Source of the DNA: Streptomyces lydicus
GTDB lineage: Bacteria > Actinomycetota > Actinomycetes > Streptomycetales > Streptomycetaceae
Length of the DNA stretch: 64,000 nt
Assembly (NCBI RefSeq): GCF_001729485.1
Contig: NZ_CP017157.1
Span: 4,898,001-4,962,000 of the forward strand
Direction: 5' to 3'
Both the position numbers and the translations under genes were made by a program. Under the pieces are notes generated by a model that made no database searches, was not told the origin of the DNA, and saw only the letters and a program-made list of their open reading frames with translations. Every line of letters starts with the position of its first letter. Position 1 is the first letter of the stretch. Below are positions 18,042 to 27,084 of the stretch, piece after piece.

Positions 18042-19106
18042 ATGCGTTCTATATGGAATGGGTCAATTTCCTTCGGCCTGGTCACCATCCCCGTGAAGAC
18101 CTACAGCGCCACCGAGCGCACCTCGTCGGTCTCCTTCCTGCGCATCCACGAGAAGGACGGCGCGCCGATCCAGTACCGGAAGATGTGCGAGCTGGACGGC
18201 AAGGAGGTGCCGAACGAGGAGGTCGGAAAGGGCTATCAGCCGCCGGGGGACGACACCGTCGTGCCGGTCACCGACGACGAGTTGTCACGGCTGCCGGTGC
18301 CCGCCGGCAAGACGCTGACGATTCTGTCGTTCGTCGACCCCTCGGAGATCGACCCGCTCCAGATGGACAAGGCGTACTACCTGGGGCCCAACGGGGCGTC
18401 GGCCGCCAAGCCGTATGCGCTGCTGCGGGAGGCGCTGGAGCACCACCGGAAGGTGGCGCTCGGCAAGGTCGCGATGCGCGGCCGGGAGTCGCTGGCGATG
18501 CTGCGGGCGCACAACGGGGCGATCGTGATGCACCAGCTGCTGTGGCCGGATCAGGTCCGCCCCGCCCCCGACGTCGTGCCCGAGAAGGTCAAGCTGCGCG
18601 AGAACGAGATGGCGCTGGCCGAGACGCTGATGGACTCCCTGGGCGAGCTGGACCCGGCGGAACTCCACGACGACTACCGGGAGGCCGTCGAGGAGCTGGC
18701 GGCCGCCAAGCTGGAGGGCGAGGAACCGGTGGTCCCCGCACCGAGCGGGTCCGACGCCCGGGTCATCGATCTGACCGCGGCCCTGGAGAAGAGCGTGCGC
18801 GCGGCCCGGTCCGGCCGCGGGGAGGGCGCGGAGTCGGCGTCGGTGACGCCCATACGGGGTCGGACGGCGGCGAAGAAGGCCACGGAGAAGAAGCCCGCGG
18901 CCGGGAAGCCCGCGGCGAAGGACGGCGCGAAGAAATCCACCGCGCGGACCTCGTCGAAGAAAACCGCGGGGACCACGGCGAAGAGCGCGCGGAAGACCAC
19001 GGAGAAGAGCACCGCCGGAAAGGCCGCGACCGGGAAAGCCACCGCCAAGAAGGCCACGGCCAAGAAGACCGCGGCCGGGAAGTCGCGGGCGAAGAAGTCC
19101 GGCTGA
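18042..19106 (+). CDS. ku: Ku DNA end-binding protein
   Basis: A 354-aa bacterial Ku that encircles broken DNA ends and recruits the NHEJ polymerase and ligase. The N-terminus RSIWNGSISFGLVTIPVKTYSAT is diagnostic. The core ends near residue 255, and the last 85 or so residues form an extended Lys/Ala/Thr-rich tail of KKxT/AKK repeats, as in actinobacterial Ku proteins, where such tails add DNA binding. An AGGGAT site precedes ATG 18042. Divergent pairing with the LigD-polymerase gene points to shared regulation. Confidence 0.96.
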   Translation: MRSIWNGSISFGLVTIPVKTYSATERTSSVSFLRIHEKDGAPIQYRKMCELDGKEVPNEEVGKGYQPPGDDTVVPVTDDELSRLPVPAGKTLTILSFVDPSEIDPLQMDKAYYLGPNGASAAKPYALLREALEHHRKVALGKVAMRGRESLAMLRAHNGAIVMHQLLWPDQVRPAPDVVPEKVKLRENEMALAETLMDSLGELDPAELHDDYREAVEELAAAKLEGEEPVVPAPSGSDARVIDLTAALEKSVRAARSGRGEGAESASVTPIRGRTAAKKATEKKPAAGKPAAKDGAKKSTARTSSKKTAGTTAKSARKTTEKSTAGKAATGKATAKKATAKKTAAGKSRAKKSG

Positions 19107-19147
19107 CCGTCCGCCGCCCCCTCCCCCGTTCGTTCTAGAGTCTGGGT

Positions 19148-19522
19148 ATGGCTTCAGACGAGGGGACCACCCGCATCGACAGCTGGATCTGGTCCGTACG
19201 GCTCACCAAGACCCGTTCGCTGGCCGCGGCGGCCTGTCGCGCCGGGCACGTACGGGTCAACGGGGAGCGGGTGAAGCCGGCCCACGCCGTGCGCAACGGC
19301 GACGAGGTGCGGCTGCGGCACGCCGGGCGGGAGCGGATCGTGGTGGTCTCGCGGCTGGTGCGCAAGCGGGTCGGCGCGGCCGTCGCCGCCGAGTGCTTCG
19401 TCGACAATTCTCCGCCGGTCCCGCCGCGCGAGGAGCAGCCGCTGATCGCCCACCGCGACCGCGGCACCGGCCGGCCCACCAAGCGCGACCGGCGCGAGAT
19501 CGACCAGCTGCGGCGCGGGTGA
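19148..19522 (+). CDS. S4-domain RNA-binding protein, Hsp15 family
   Basis: A 124-aa protein with an N-terminal S4 fold (RIDSWIWSVRLTKTRSLAAAACRAGHVRVNGERVKPAHAV, seen as separate conserved blocks), followed by a basic tail (GRPTKRDRREIDQLRRG). Hsp15 in E. coli binds the 50S subunit with a stalled nascent chain; this homologue probably binds ribosomal RNA. It lies 41 bp after ku on the same strand. Confidence 0.9.
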   Translation: MASDEGTTRIDSWIWSVRLTKTRSLAAAACRAGHVRVNGERVKPAHAVRNGDEVRLRHAGRERIVVVSRLVRKRVGAAVAAECFVDNSPPVPPREEQPLIAHRDRGTGRPTKRDRREIDQLRRG

Positions 19523-19546
19523 GCGCCGGCCGGTGAGCGGACCGGC

Positions 19547-19999
19547 TCAGGCGTCGGGCAGCGCGTCCAGATAGACCCACTCGCCGCCCTCGCGGACGAA
19601 GCGGCTGTGCTCGTACTGGCTGCCGGCGACTCCGTGCAGGCTGTAGTGCGCCCGGAACTCCACGGTGCCCTCGGTGTGGAAGGCGGTGCCGCTGGTCGTT
19701 CCGAGGATGTCCAGGCCGGTCCAGCGCTGCGCCGGTTCGAGGTCGAGGGTGGCGGGGCGGGTCGTCGGGTGCCAGGTGCGGCGGAGGTACGCGGCGTCGC
19801 CGACGGCGAAGGCGCTGTAGCGCGAGCGCATCAGCCGCTCCGCGGTCGGGGCGGTGGCGCGGCCCTCGTGGAAGGTGGCGCAGCAGTCGCGGTAGGTCTC
19901 CGGACGGCCGCAGGGGCAGGGCGCGGCGGGGGCGAGGGTGGCGGGGCGGCGCGGCGCGTCCGACAGACCCGCGAGCGGCTTCTTCTTCGGCTTGGACAC
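19547..19999 (-). CDS. YchJ-family (UPF0225) SEC-C motif protein
   Basis: A 150-aa protein with an N-terminal zinc-binding motif (CPCGRPETYRDCC) and an NTF2-like domain (RLMRSRYSAFAVGDAAYLRRTWH, then WTGLDILGT and GTVEFRAHY). Function is not established for the family. GTG 19999 gives VSKPKKKP as N-terminus; a GTG at 20062 would add 21 non-conserved residues, so I prefer the shorter form. It is convergent with the S4 gene. Confidence 0.85.
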   Translation of the reverse strand: MSKPKKKPLAGLSDAPRRPATLAPAAPCPCGRPETYRDCCATFHEGRATAPTAERLMRSRYSAFAVGDAAYLRRTWHPTTRPATLDLEPAQRWTGLDILGTTSGTAFHTEGTVEFRAHYSLHGVAGSQYEHSRFVREGGEWVYLDALPDA

Positions 20000-20207
20000 C
20001 CGACGATTGTGCCGGTCCGCCGGGCGCGGTCGCGACACGCCGGTGACGCGCAGGAGCGACACGCCGGAGGGACACGCCGTAAGGCTGCGCCCATATAGGG
20101 AATTTCAATGACAAATCACTCGTTTGCGGCTTTTTGTGGCTTGATCCGGGCGGCGAGGCTGGAAGAACTCATGGTGACCGTCCCCACCCTCCAGGAGAGA
20201 GCCCCCC

Positions 20208-20402
20208 ATGATTCTGTCCATTTCCGGCGTCGTCCTGCTCGGTGTCATCGTCTTCCTCTTCTTCCGGAAAGACGGCCTCAAGTTGTCCCACGCGCTGATC
20301 TCCGCGCTCTTCGGGTTCTATCTCGCCAGTTCCGCCATCGCGCCCAGCATCAAGGCCGGCGGGGCGAGCCTGGCGAGCCTCCTCGGCGGCATCAAGCTCT
20401 AG
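20208..20402 (+). CDS. smeA: SmeA, small sporulation membrane protein
   Basis: A 64-aa hydrophobic protein (MILSISGVVLLGVIVFLFFRKDGLKLSHALISALFGF) with about two membrane segments separated by a short charged turn. In Streptomyces coelicolor the small membrane protein SmeA is encoded directly before a SpoIIIE/FtsK-like protein (SffA) and helps place it at sporulation septa. The same gene pair, size and order are seen here. A GGAG site precedes ATG 20208. The upstream stretch 20062-20207 is relatively AT-rich and should hold a developmental promoter. Confidence 0.85.
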   Translation: MILSISGVVLLGVIVFLFFRKDGLKLSHALISALFGFYLASSAIAPSIKAGGASLASLLGGIKL

Positions 20403-20556
20403 AGGTGGCCCGCACGCCCTCCTCCGGCGGGCCCGCACGGGTCCCGCCCGAACGGGCCGCCCCAGGCCCCGTCCGGGCGGCTCCGTGTGCCGCCCGTCCC
20501 GGCTCGGCGCCCACACCGAGCCCGCAAGTCCCACCGCACGAGCAACAGGAGGAGAT

Positions 20557-22302
20557 GTGGCCCGCCGCCCTCTGCCCCGCATCCTGACCGACAGCGCACC
20601 GCTGGCCCGTATGGCCAACTTCGCGTCGCTGGCGCGCGGTCGCGAGTTCGCGCGCACCGCCGCCGACAGCGCCTCCGACGTGTTCCACCCCCTGATCACC
20701 ATCGGCCGGGGGCTGCGCCGGCTGGCGGTGGCGGCCCGGGGGCGGTGGGACGCCACGCCCAAGGAGAGCCGCGGTCCGCTGCTGTTCTTCATCGGCGCCT
20801 GTGTGCTGGTGGTGGCCCTGGTGCCGTACGGGCCGCTGCTCGCCCTGATCGCCGTGATGGCGGCGGGAGCCTGGGCGGGGCGGGAGCGCACCCCGGTGGT
20901 GACCGGCCCCAGCGAGGCGGAGACCGAGCGACTGCGGGCGCTGTACGAGGCGCTGGTGCCGTACCTCTCCGCCGAGGGCGACCCCGCCCCGCTGTACACG
21001 CACGGCGGCGACTGGGAGCGGGTCTTCGGCGCGTACGCCTTCGACGACAACGGGCGGCTGGAGCGGCTGCAGCTGAAGTACCCGGCGTACTTCACCGACG
21101 GTGAGGACCGGTCCCGGGCCCGTATCGAGCAGGTCCTGTACGCCAAGGCCGGCCGCGGCCGCGAGTACCACTTCGCCTGGGACGAGCTGGCCAATCAGCT
21201 GACCGTGACGGTCCTGGGGGCGCTGCCCGCCGATATCGCCGCCCAGCGCTTCGTCACCTCGCCGGGCGAGACGGTGCTCGGCTTCACCGATCCGGACTCC
21301 GTCCAGCGGACGCTGCCGGTCGACGGTGCGGACGGCACCCGGGACGCCCCGCCGGTGGTCTGGCGTACCGGCCCCCGCTCCACCGAGCCGCATCTGCTCG
21401 CCCTGGGGCAGTCGGGCAGCGGCACCACGACCCTGCTGCGCTCGATCGCGTTGCAGGCGCTGGCCCACGGCGACGTGCTGGCCGTCGACGGCACCGGCAC
21501 CGGCGAGTTCGGGTGTCTGGTCGGGCGCCGCGGTGTGCTGGCGGTGGAGAGCGGGCTGGCGGGGGCGCTGGCGGCGCTGGAATGGGCCTCGCAGGAGACC
21601 GAGCGGCGGCTGGTCGCGGCGAACCGGGCGCGGCAGTCCGGCCGGCCGGTGCCGGACGACACCCGGCGCCCGCTGTGGATCGTCGTGGACCGCCCGACCG
21701 CGCTGTCCCACCTCGCGGCGGCGGAGGGCCGGGACGATCCGCAGCGGTGGCTGCAGGTGCCGCTGCGGCACGGCCGGGCGGCCCAGGTGACGGTGGTCGT
21801 GGCCGATCAGTTCGAGAGCGCCGACCTGCTGAGCGATCCGGTACGGGCGCACACCAAGGCGCGGGTGGTGCTCGGCACCGCCACGGCGGAGGAGGTACGG
21901 GCGGTGCTCGGAGCGCCGCCGCACACCACGCCGACCGCGAGCGTGCCGCCGGGGCGGGGCTACGCGCGGCTGGGCAGCGGGCCCGTCCTGCGGGTCCAGG
22001 TGCCGGCCACGCCCGACCCCTTCGACGACGCGACGAGCGAGGCGCACCGGGAAGCCGTCCTGGCGCTGCTGCCGGAGCGCACGGCCCCGGACGACACCGA
22101 GTCCCTGGCCACCGTGGACGGCGGCTCCGCACCCTCCGACCCGGCACGGGCGAACGGGGCGGACGGCGCGGACGGGGTGGACGAGGCGGAGCCGTCGGCG
22201 GCCGAACCGGTCGGAGCGGCCGCGCGGGTGTCCATCGTCAAGGGCGGCGACGCCCGCACGGTCACGGGCGGCTCGCGGGAGGCCCTGAGCGCGGACCGCT
22301 GA
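20557..22302 (+). CDS. sffA: SffA, FtsK/SpoIIIE-like septum-associated protein with altered Walker A
   Basis: A 581-aa membrane-anchored FtsK/SpoIIIE-family protein. GTG 20557 follows AGGAGGAG at 20547-20554. Two hydrophobic segments lie at about 74-107. The ATPase-like domain has GQSGSGTTTLL at 284-294: in a Walker A loop the invariant Lys should stand at residue 290, but Thr is present. The Walker B strand reads LWIVVDRP, without the usual Asp-Glu pair. The C-terminal 70 residues are acidic and of low complexity. SffA is known to affect chromosome segregation and septum placement in sporulating hyphae; here ATP hydrolysis may be weak or absent. Confidence 0.85.
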   Translation: MARRPLPRILTDSAPLARMANFASLARGREFARTAADSASDVFHPLITIGRGLRRLAVAARGRWDATPKESRGPLLFFIGACVLVVALVPYGPLLALIAVMAAGAWAGRERTPVVTGPSEAETERLRALYEALVPYLSAEGDPAPLYTHGGDWERVFGAYAFDDNGRLERLQLKYPAYFTDGEDRSRARIEQVLYAKAGRGREYHFAWDELANQLTVTVLGALPADIAAQRFVTSPGETVLGFTDPDSVQRTLPVDGADGTRDAPPVVWRTGPRSTEPHLLALGQSGSGTTTLLRSIALQALAHGDVLAVDGTGTGEFGCLVGRRGVLAVESGLAGALAALEWASQETERRLVAANRARQSGRPVPDDTRRPLWIVVDRPTALSHLAAAEGRDDPQRWLQVPLRHGRAAQVTVVVADQFESADLLSDPVRAHTKARVVLGTATAEEVRAVLGAPPHTTPTASVPPGRGYARLGSGPVLRVQVPATPDPFDDATSEAHREAVLALLPERTAPDDTESLATVDGGSAPSDPARANGADGADGVDEAEPSAAEPVGAAARVSIVKGGDARTVTGGSREALSADR

Positions 22303-22303
22303 C

Positions 22304-22349
22304 GGGCGGGGCGTACGGGCCGGACCGGCCGGTCCCTACCGCCCCGCCC
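22304..22349. terminator. Bidirectional hairpin between sffA and the MocR gene
   Basis: GGGCGGGGCG (22304-22313) pairs with CGCCCCGCCC (22340-22349). Inside lies a second, GC-rich palindrome around GGACCGGCCGGTCC. It sits between convergent genes. Confidence 0.75.
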
Positions 22350-22380
22350 TATCGCTCCGCCCCGCCCCTCCGGGCGCTCC

Positions 22381-23889
22381 TCAGGCGACGAAGCTGTGCC
22401 GCGGTTCGGCGGCCTCCATCGGCGCGCCCGTCGCGACCAGCCGCGCGGCGCCGGCCAGCCGGACCGCGGCCTCGTCGGCGACCGCCCCGCTGACCGTGAA
22501 CGGCAGCCGTACGAAGCCCTCGAAGGCGCCGTCGACGCCGAACCGGGGGCCGGAGGGCACCCGCACCCCGAGCCGCTCGCCCGCCTCGGCGATCCGGGAG
22601 CCGGAGAGGCCGCCCGTACGTGCCCAGAGGGTGAGCCCGCCGCGCGGCACGCTGTACTCCCAGTCGGGGAGGTGCCGTTGCAGGGCTTCGACGATCGCAT
22701 CGCGGTTCTCGCGGGCCTGGTCGCGGCGGATGCCGATGGCCTGCTCCCAGCCGCCGCCCTCCAGCAGCGAGGCGATGGCGAGCTGTTCGAGGACCGGTGA
22801 GCCCAGGTCGGAGTAGGCGCGGGCGGCCACCAGGCTGCGGATGATGTCGGGTGCGGCGCGCACCCAGCCGATCCGCATCCCGGCCCAGAACGCCTTGCTG
22901 GCCGAGCCGACGGTGATCACCGCGCTGCCGGCGGGGTCGAACGCGCAGACCGGACGGGGCGGTTCGGTGTCCTCGTCGAGCTGGAGCTCGGTCATGGTCT
23001 CGTCGACGACCAGCAGGGTGCCGGCCGATCGCGCGGCGTCGACGAGCCGGCGGCGCTGGTCCTCGGTGGCGAGCGTGCCGGTGGGGTTGTGGAAGTCGGC
23101 GACGACGTACGCCATGCGCGGCGCGGCATCACGCATCACCTGGCGCCAGGCGGGGATGTCCCAGCCGGACAGCCGCTCCCCGAGGGCGACCGGGACCAGC
23201 CGGGCGCCGGCGTCCCGCATCAGCTGGAGGATGTTGGCGTACGAGGGCGAGTCGACGGCCACCCGCTCACCGGGGCTCGTACAGAGGCGGCAGATCGCCG
23301 CGACGGCACCCATCGCGCCGGTGGTCACCATGATCTGTTCGGGCATGGTGGGGATGCCGCGGGCGGTGTAGCGGTCGGCCAGGGCCTGGCGCAGCACGGG
23401 CAGACCGGCCGGGTAGTCGCCGTGGGTGTGGGCGTAGAGCGGGAGGTCGGCCATGGCGCCCTGGACGGCGCGGGTGAGCCAGGGCTCGGGCGCCGGGAGG
23501 GCGGCGCAGCCGAGGTCGATCATGGAACCGGCGGCCTCCGGGGGCAGCGGTTCCAGACCGCGGGTGGGCAGCGGGTTGCCGGCCGGAACGGCGGTCCAAC
23601 TGCCGGAGCCGCGCCGGGACTCCAGGAAGCCCTCGGCACGCAGCGCTTCGTAGGCAGCGGCGACGGTGGTGCGGCTGACGCCGAAGGCGGCGGCCAGCTC
23701 CCGTTCGGCGGGCAGCCGGGCGGCGACCGGTATCCGGCCTTCCAACACGAGCAGGCGGACACCGTCGGCGAGACTGCGGTAGGCGGGCAACCGGCGTCCG
23801 CCGACGGCGAGTTGGGCATCGCGCGGGTCCTGCGACCGGAGCAGCCGGGCCAGCTGGGGCGCCCCCACCGCCGAAGTCCACTGAGCCAT
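22381..23889 (-). CDS. MocR/YczR-type GntR regulator with aminotransferase domain
   Basis: A 502-aa transcription factor: an N-terminal GntR winged helix (LPAERELAAAFGVSRTTVAAAYEALRAEGFLESRRGSG, about residues 55-95), a linker, and a fold-type I aminotransferase-like domain. The PLP-binding lysine is Lys332 in GSASKAFW, and DFHNPTG is conserved. These regulators bind PLP or a related ligand. It is divergent from a YczE-like membrane protein gene 101 bp away, the same pairing as the YczR-YczE group, so that gene is the likely target. Confidence 0.92.
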   Translation of the reverse strand: MAQWTSAVGAPQLARLLRSQDPRDAQLAVGGRRLPAYRSLADGVRLLVLEGRIPVAARLPAERELAAAFGVSRTTVAAAYEALRAEGFLESRRGSGSWTAVPAGNPLPTRGLEPLPPEAAGSMIDLGCAALPAPEPWLTRAVQGAMADLPLYAHTHGDYPAGLPVLRQALADRYTARGIPTMPEQIMVTTGAMGAVAAICRLCTSPGERVAVDSPSYANILQLMRDAGARLVPVALGERLSGWDIPAWRQVMRDAAPRMAYVVADFHNPTGTLATEDQRRRLVDAARSAGTLLVVDETMTELQLDEDTEPPRPVCAFDPAGSAVITVGSASKAFWAGMRIGWVRAAPDIIRSLVAARAYSDLGSPVLEQLAIASLLEGGGWEQAIGIRRDQARENRDAIVEALQRHLPDWEYSVPRGGLTLWARTGGLSGSRIAEAGERLGVRVPSGPRFGVDGAFEGFVRLPFTVSGAVADEAAVRLAGAARLVATGAPMEAAEPRHSFVA

Positions 23890-23990
23890 GAAGATCAGTC
23901 CACCTTCCCGGAATTGGCTCTACTTCCCGAGCCCCGACACGCCACATGGTGTCACGCGTCGGTCCAATCCTGCCAGGAGGGGGAATTTTT
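23890..23990. promoter_or_regulatory. Shared promoter region of MocR regulator and YczE-like gene
   Basis: A 101-bp divergent gap. ATTGG (23913-23917) and CCAAT (23964-23968) form widely spaced inverted half-sites, and AGGAGGGGG near 23975-23983 is the ribosome binding site of the membrane-protein gene. The regulator probably binds here, but no exact operator can be fixed. Confidence 0.45.
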
Positions 23991-24674
23991 GTGTCCATAA
24001 CGAAAGAAGCCGGTCCGCGGAGGGGCCTGCTGCCGCGCCGGCTGATCCAGCTCTACACGGGGCTGACCCTGTACGGCGTGAGCATGGGCCTGATGGTCCG
24101 CGCCGGCCTGGGCCTGGAGCCCTGGAGCGTACTGAACCAGGGCATATCCCGACACACGGGACTGTCGATCGGCACCGTCACCATCGTGTCCGGCGCGCTG
24201 ATCCTGCTGCTGTGGATCCCGCTGCGCCAGCGCCCCGGCCTGGGGACCGTCTCGAACGTGGTGATCCTCGGCCTCGTGATGGACCTGACCATCTCCCTGG
24301 TGCCCGAGCTGCACGCGCTCGGCGCCCGCATCCCGCTGCTGGCGTTCGCCGTCCTCCTCAACGGCGCCGCGACCGGTCTGTACATCTCCGCCCGCTTCGG
24401 CCCCGGGCCGCGCGACGGCCTGATGACCGGGCTGCACCTGCGGACCGGCCGCCCGGTGCGACTGGTCCGCACCTGCATCGAGGTCACGGTGCTCGCGGCC
24501 GGCTTCCTGCTCGGCGGCTCGGTCGGAGCCGGCACGGTGGTCTACGCCCTGGCCATCGGACCGCTGGCACAGCTCTTCCTGCGGCTCTTCGCGATCAAGG
24601 GATTGCCCGAGCAGCCGTCGCGGGTGGTGGCCCGCCACGTCACTTCACCTGAGCGCGCCATACTGCCGGAGTGA
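23991..24674 (+). CDS. YczE/YitT-like integral membrane protein
   Basis: A 227-aa protein with about five to six hydrophobic helices and the family segments RLIQLYTGLTLYGVSMGLMVRAGLGLEPWSVL and GLYISARFGPGPRDGLMTGL. GTG 23991 is chosen because a strong AGGAGGGGG precedes it; an in-frame GTG at 23946 has none. Function is not established. The divergent MocR gene suggests control by a PLP-related signal. Its stop overlaps the GDPD start by 4 bp (GTGA), so the two are probably co-translated. Confidence 0.9.
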   Translation: MSITKEAGPRRGLLPRRLIQLYTGLTLYGVSMGLMVRAGLGLEPWSVLNQGISRHTGLSIGTVTIVSGALILLLWIPLRQRPGLGTVSNVVILGLVMDLTISLVPELHALGARIPLLAFAVLLNGAATGLYISARFGPGPRDGLMTGLHLRTGRPVRLVRTCIEVTVLAAGFLLGGSVGAGTVVYALAIGPLAQLFLRLFAIKGLPEQPSRVVARHVTSPERAILPE

Positions 24675-25480
24675 CCCCCGCGATACGCCTCCGCCACGCC
24701 TACCTCGACCACCCCGCGCCGCTCCCCTTCGCCCACCGCGGCGGGGCCGCGGAAGGGCTGGAGAACACCGCCGCCGCCTTCCGCCGCGCGGTCGGACTCG
24801 GCTACCGCTACCTGGAGACCGATGTGCACGCCACGTCGGACGGCCGGCTCGTCGCCTTCCACGACGCGACGCTCGACCGCGTCACCGACGCCCGGGGCGC
24901 GATCGGGCGGCTCCCCTGGCGCGCGGTGCGCCGGGCCCGGGTCGGCGGCCGGGAGCCACTGCCGCTGTTCGAGGACCTGCTGGAGGAGTTCCCCGAGGCC
25001 CGCTGGAACGTCGACCTCAAGGCGGAGGCCGCGCTCGGTCCGCTGCTCGACCTGCTGGGCCGCACCGGCGCCTGGGACCGGGTCTGCGTGGGCTCCTTCT
25101 CGGAGGCCCGGGTGGCGCGGGCGCAGCGGCTGGCCGGCGGCCGGATGGCCAGCTCGCTCGGCACCCGCGGCGTCGCTGGCCTGCGGCTGCGCTCGTACGG
25201 CCGCGGGGTGCTGCCGCTGGACCGGCTGCTGGGTGCGGCGGTGCGGCGCAGCGCGGTGTGCGTCCAGGTCCCCGAGGCGCAGTCCGGCATCCCGGTGGTC
25301 GATCCGCTGTTCCTGCGCGCCGCGCACGCGCTGGGCATGCAGGTCCACGTCTGGACGATCAACGACGCGGATCGGATGACCGCCCTGTTGGACCTCGGCG
25401 TGGATGGCATCATGACCGACCACATAGAGACGCTGCGCACGGTGCTGACCGAGCGGGGGTGCTGGGTCCCGGGCACGTGA
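24671..25480 (+). CDS. Glycerophosphodiester phosphodiesterase
   Basis: A 269-aa GDPD TIM-barrel enzyme that splits glycerophosphodiesters into glycerol-3-phosphate and an alcohol. The catalytic residues are visible: FAHRGG (His22, Arg23), ENT (Glu31), LETDVH (Glu49, Asp51) and FHDATLDR (His64). The C-terminal VWTINDADRMTALLDLGVDGIMTDH is complete. There is no signal peptide, so it is cytoplasmic. Start GTG 24671 overlaps the upstream stop. Confidence 0.95.
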   Translation: MTPAIRLRHAYLDHPAPLPFAHRGGAAEGLENTAAAFRRAVGLGYRYLETDVHATSDGRLVAFHDATLDRVTDARGAIGRLPWRAVRRARVGGREPLPLFEDLLEEFPEARWNVDLKAEAALGPLLDLLGRTGAWDRVCVGSFSEARVARAQRLAGGRMASSLGTRGVAGLRLRSYGRGVLPLDRLLGAAVRRSAVCVQVPEAQSGIPVVDPLFLRAAHALGMQVHVWTINDADRMTALLDLGVDGIMTDHIETLRTVLTERGCWVPGT

Positions 25481-25540
25481 CGTCCACGGGCGCCGCCCCG
25501 TCGCCCGTCCGCTGCGGGGAACGGGTACGGGAAGGCGGGG

Positions 25541-26914
25541 GTGGGCGTGCAGAGCACGGAGGCCGTGACCGGGGTCGTCGAGGAGACGGCCGCCCGGCGC
25601 CGCGAGCAACGCGGCTGGTACTGGTACGACTGGGCGAACAGCGTCTACTCGACAAGCGTGCTGACGGTGTTCCTCGGGCCGTACCTGACATCGGTGGCGA
25701 AGGCCGCGGCGGACGCGGACGGCTTTGTGCATCCCCTGGGCATCCCGGTGCGGGCCGGTTCCTTCTACGCCTACGCGGTGTCGGCCTCGCTGGTGCTGTC
25801 CGTCCTGGCGATGCCGCTCGCCGGGGCGCTGGCCGACCGGACCGGCCGCAAGAAGCCGCTGATGGGCTGCTGCGCGTATCTGGGCGCGGGGGCGACGACG
25901 GGGATGTTCTTCCTGGCCGGTGAGCGCTATCTGCTGGGCGGGGCGCTGCTGATCGTCGCGAATGTCTCGTTCGTGGTGTCGACGATGCTCTACAACTCCT
26001 TCCTGCCGCAGATCGCCGAGCCGGAGGAGCGCGACGCGGTCTCCTCCCGCGGCTGGGCCTTCGGCTACGCGGCCGGGGCGCTGGTACTCGTCGCCGACCT
26101 GGCGCTCTACGGCGCGCACGACTCCTTCGGCATTTCCGAGGGCACGGCGGTGCGCATCTGCCTGGCGTCCGCGGGGCTGTGGTGGGGCGCGTTCTCGCTG
26201 ATTCCGCTGCGGCGGCTGCGCGACCGCCGGGCGGCCGCGGAGGCACCCGCGGCGGCGGGCGGTGCCGCGCCGGTCCAGGGGTGGCGGCAATTGCGGGAGA
26301 CGCTGCGCGGCATGCGCCGGCACCCGCTCACCCTCTCCTTCCTCCTGGCCTACCTCCTCTACAACGACGGCGTGCAAACGGTGATCACCCAGGCGTCCGT
26401 CTACGGCTCGGAGGAGCTGCGGCTGGACCAGAGCACGCTGATCACGGCGATCCTGCTGGTGCAGGTGCTCGCCGCGGCGGGTGCCCTGCTGATGGGCCGG
26501 CTCGCGCGGCGGTACGGTGCGCAGCGGACGATCCTGGGGTCGCTGGTGGCCTGGACGCTGACGCTGGCGGCCGGCTACTTCCTGCCCGCGAAGGCCCCCG
26601 TGTGGTTCTTCGCCCTGGCCGTCGGCATCGGCCTGGTGCTGGGCGGCAGCCAGGCGCTGTCCCGCTCGCTGTTCTCGCATCTGGTGCCGCGCGGCAAGGA
26701 GGCGGAGTACTTCTCCGCGTACGAGATGAGCGACCGGGGGGTGAGCTGGCTGGGGCCGCTGGTGTTCGGGGTGGCCTACCAGCTGACCGGGAGCTACCGG
26801 GACGCGATCGTGTCCCTGGTGGCATTCTTTGTGGTCGGTTTTGTCCTGCTGGCGCGGGTACCCGTGAGTCGGGCGATCGCGGCGGCCGGAAATCCCGTGC
26901 CTGACCGGATTTAG
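25541..26914 (+). CDS. MFS transporter, UMF1/Atg22-like family
   Basis: A 457-aa polytopic protein with about 12 helices. The N-terminus WYWYDWANSVYSTSVLTVFLGPYL and the DRTGRKKPLM loop are characteristic of the UMF1 group, which is related to vacuolar amino acid exporter Atg22. The substrate is unknown. GTG 25541 or GTG 25547 could be the start; neither has a clear advantage. It lies 60 bp after the GDPD gene and may share its transcript. Confidence 0.88.
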   Translation: MGVQSTEAVTGVVEETAARRREQRGWYWYDWANSVYSTSVLTVFLGPYLTSVAKAAADADGFVHPLGIPVRAGSFYAYAVSASLVLSVLAMPLAGALADRTGRKKPLMGCCAYLGAGATTGMFFLAGERYLLGGALLIVANVSFVVSTMLYNSFLPQIAEPEERDAVSSRGWAFGYAAGALVLVADLALYGAHDSFGISEGTAVRICLASAGLWWGAFSLIPLRRLRDRRAAAEAPAAAGGAAPVQGWRQLRETLRGMRRHPLTLSFLLAYLLYNDGVQTVITQASVYGSEELRLDQSTLITAILLVQVLAAAGALLMGRLARRYGAQRTILGSLVAWTLTLAAGYFLPAKAPVWFFALAVGIGLVLGGSQALSRSLFSHLVPRGKEAEYFSAYEMSDRGVSWLGPLVFGVAYQLTGSYRDAIVSLVAFFVVGFVLLARVPVSRAIAAAGNPVPDRI

Positions 26915-27084
26915 TCCCGGAGGGTGCGGGGCGGTAGTGTACGCCTTTGGCTCACCAGGCGGACCGTTACTGCGCGCTCAACGATGTAAGGCGCTGGGTG
27001 ACATCTGCTGCCAGATGTGACAAACCGGGCGTCGGTGGGTACAACAAGGGGCGGCACGACGGGCGACGCACATGTCCCGATTAC

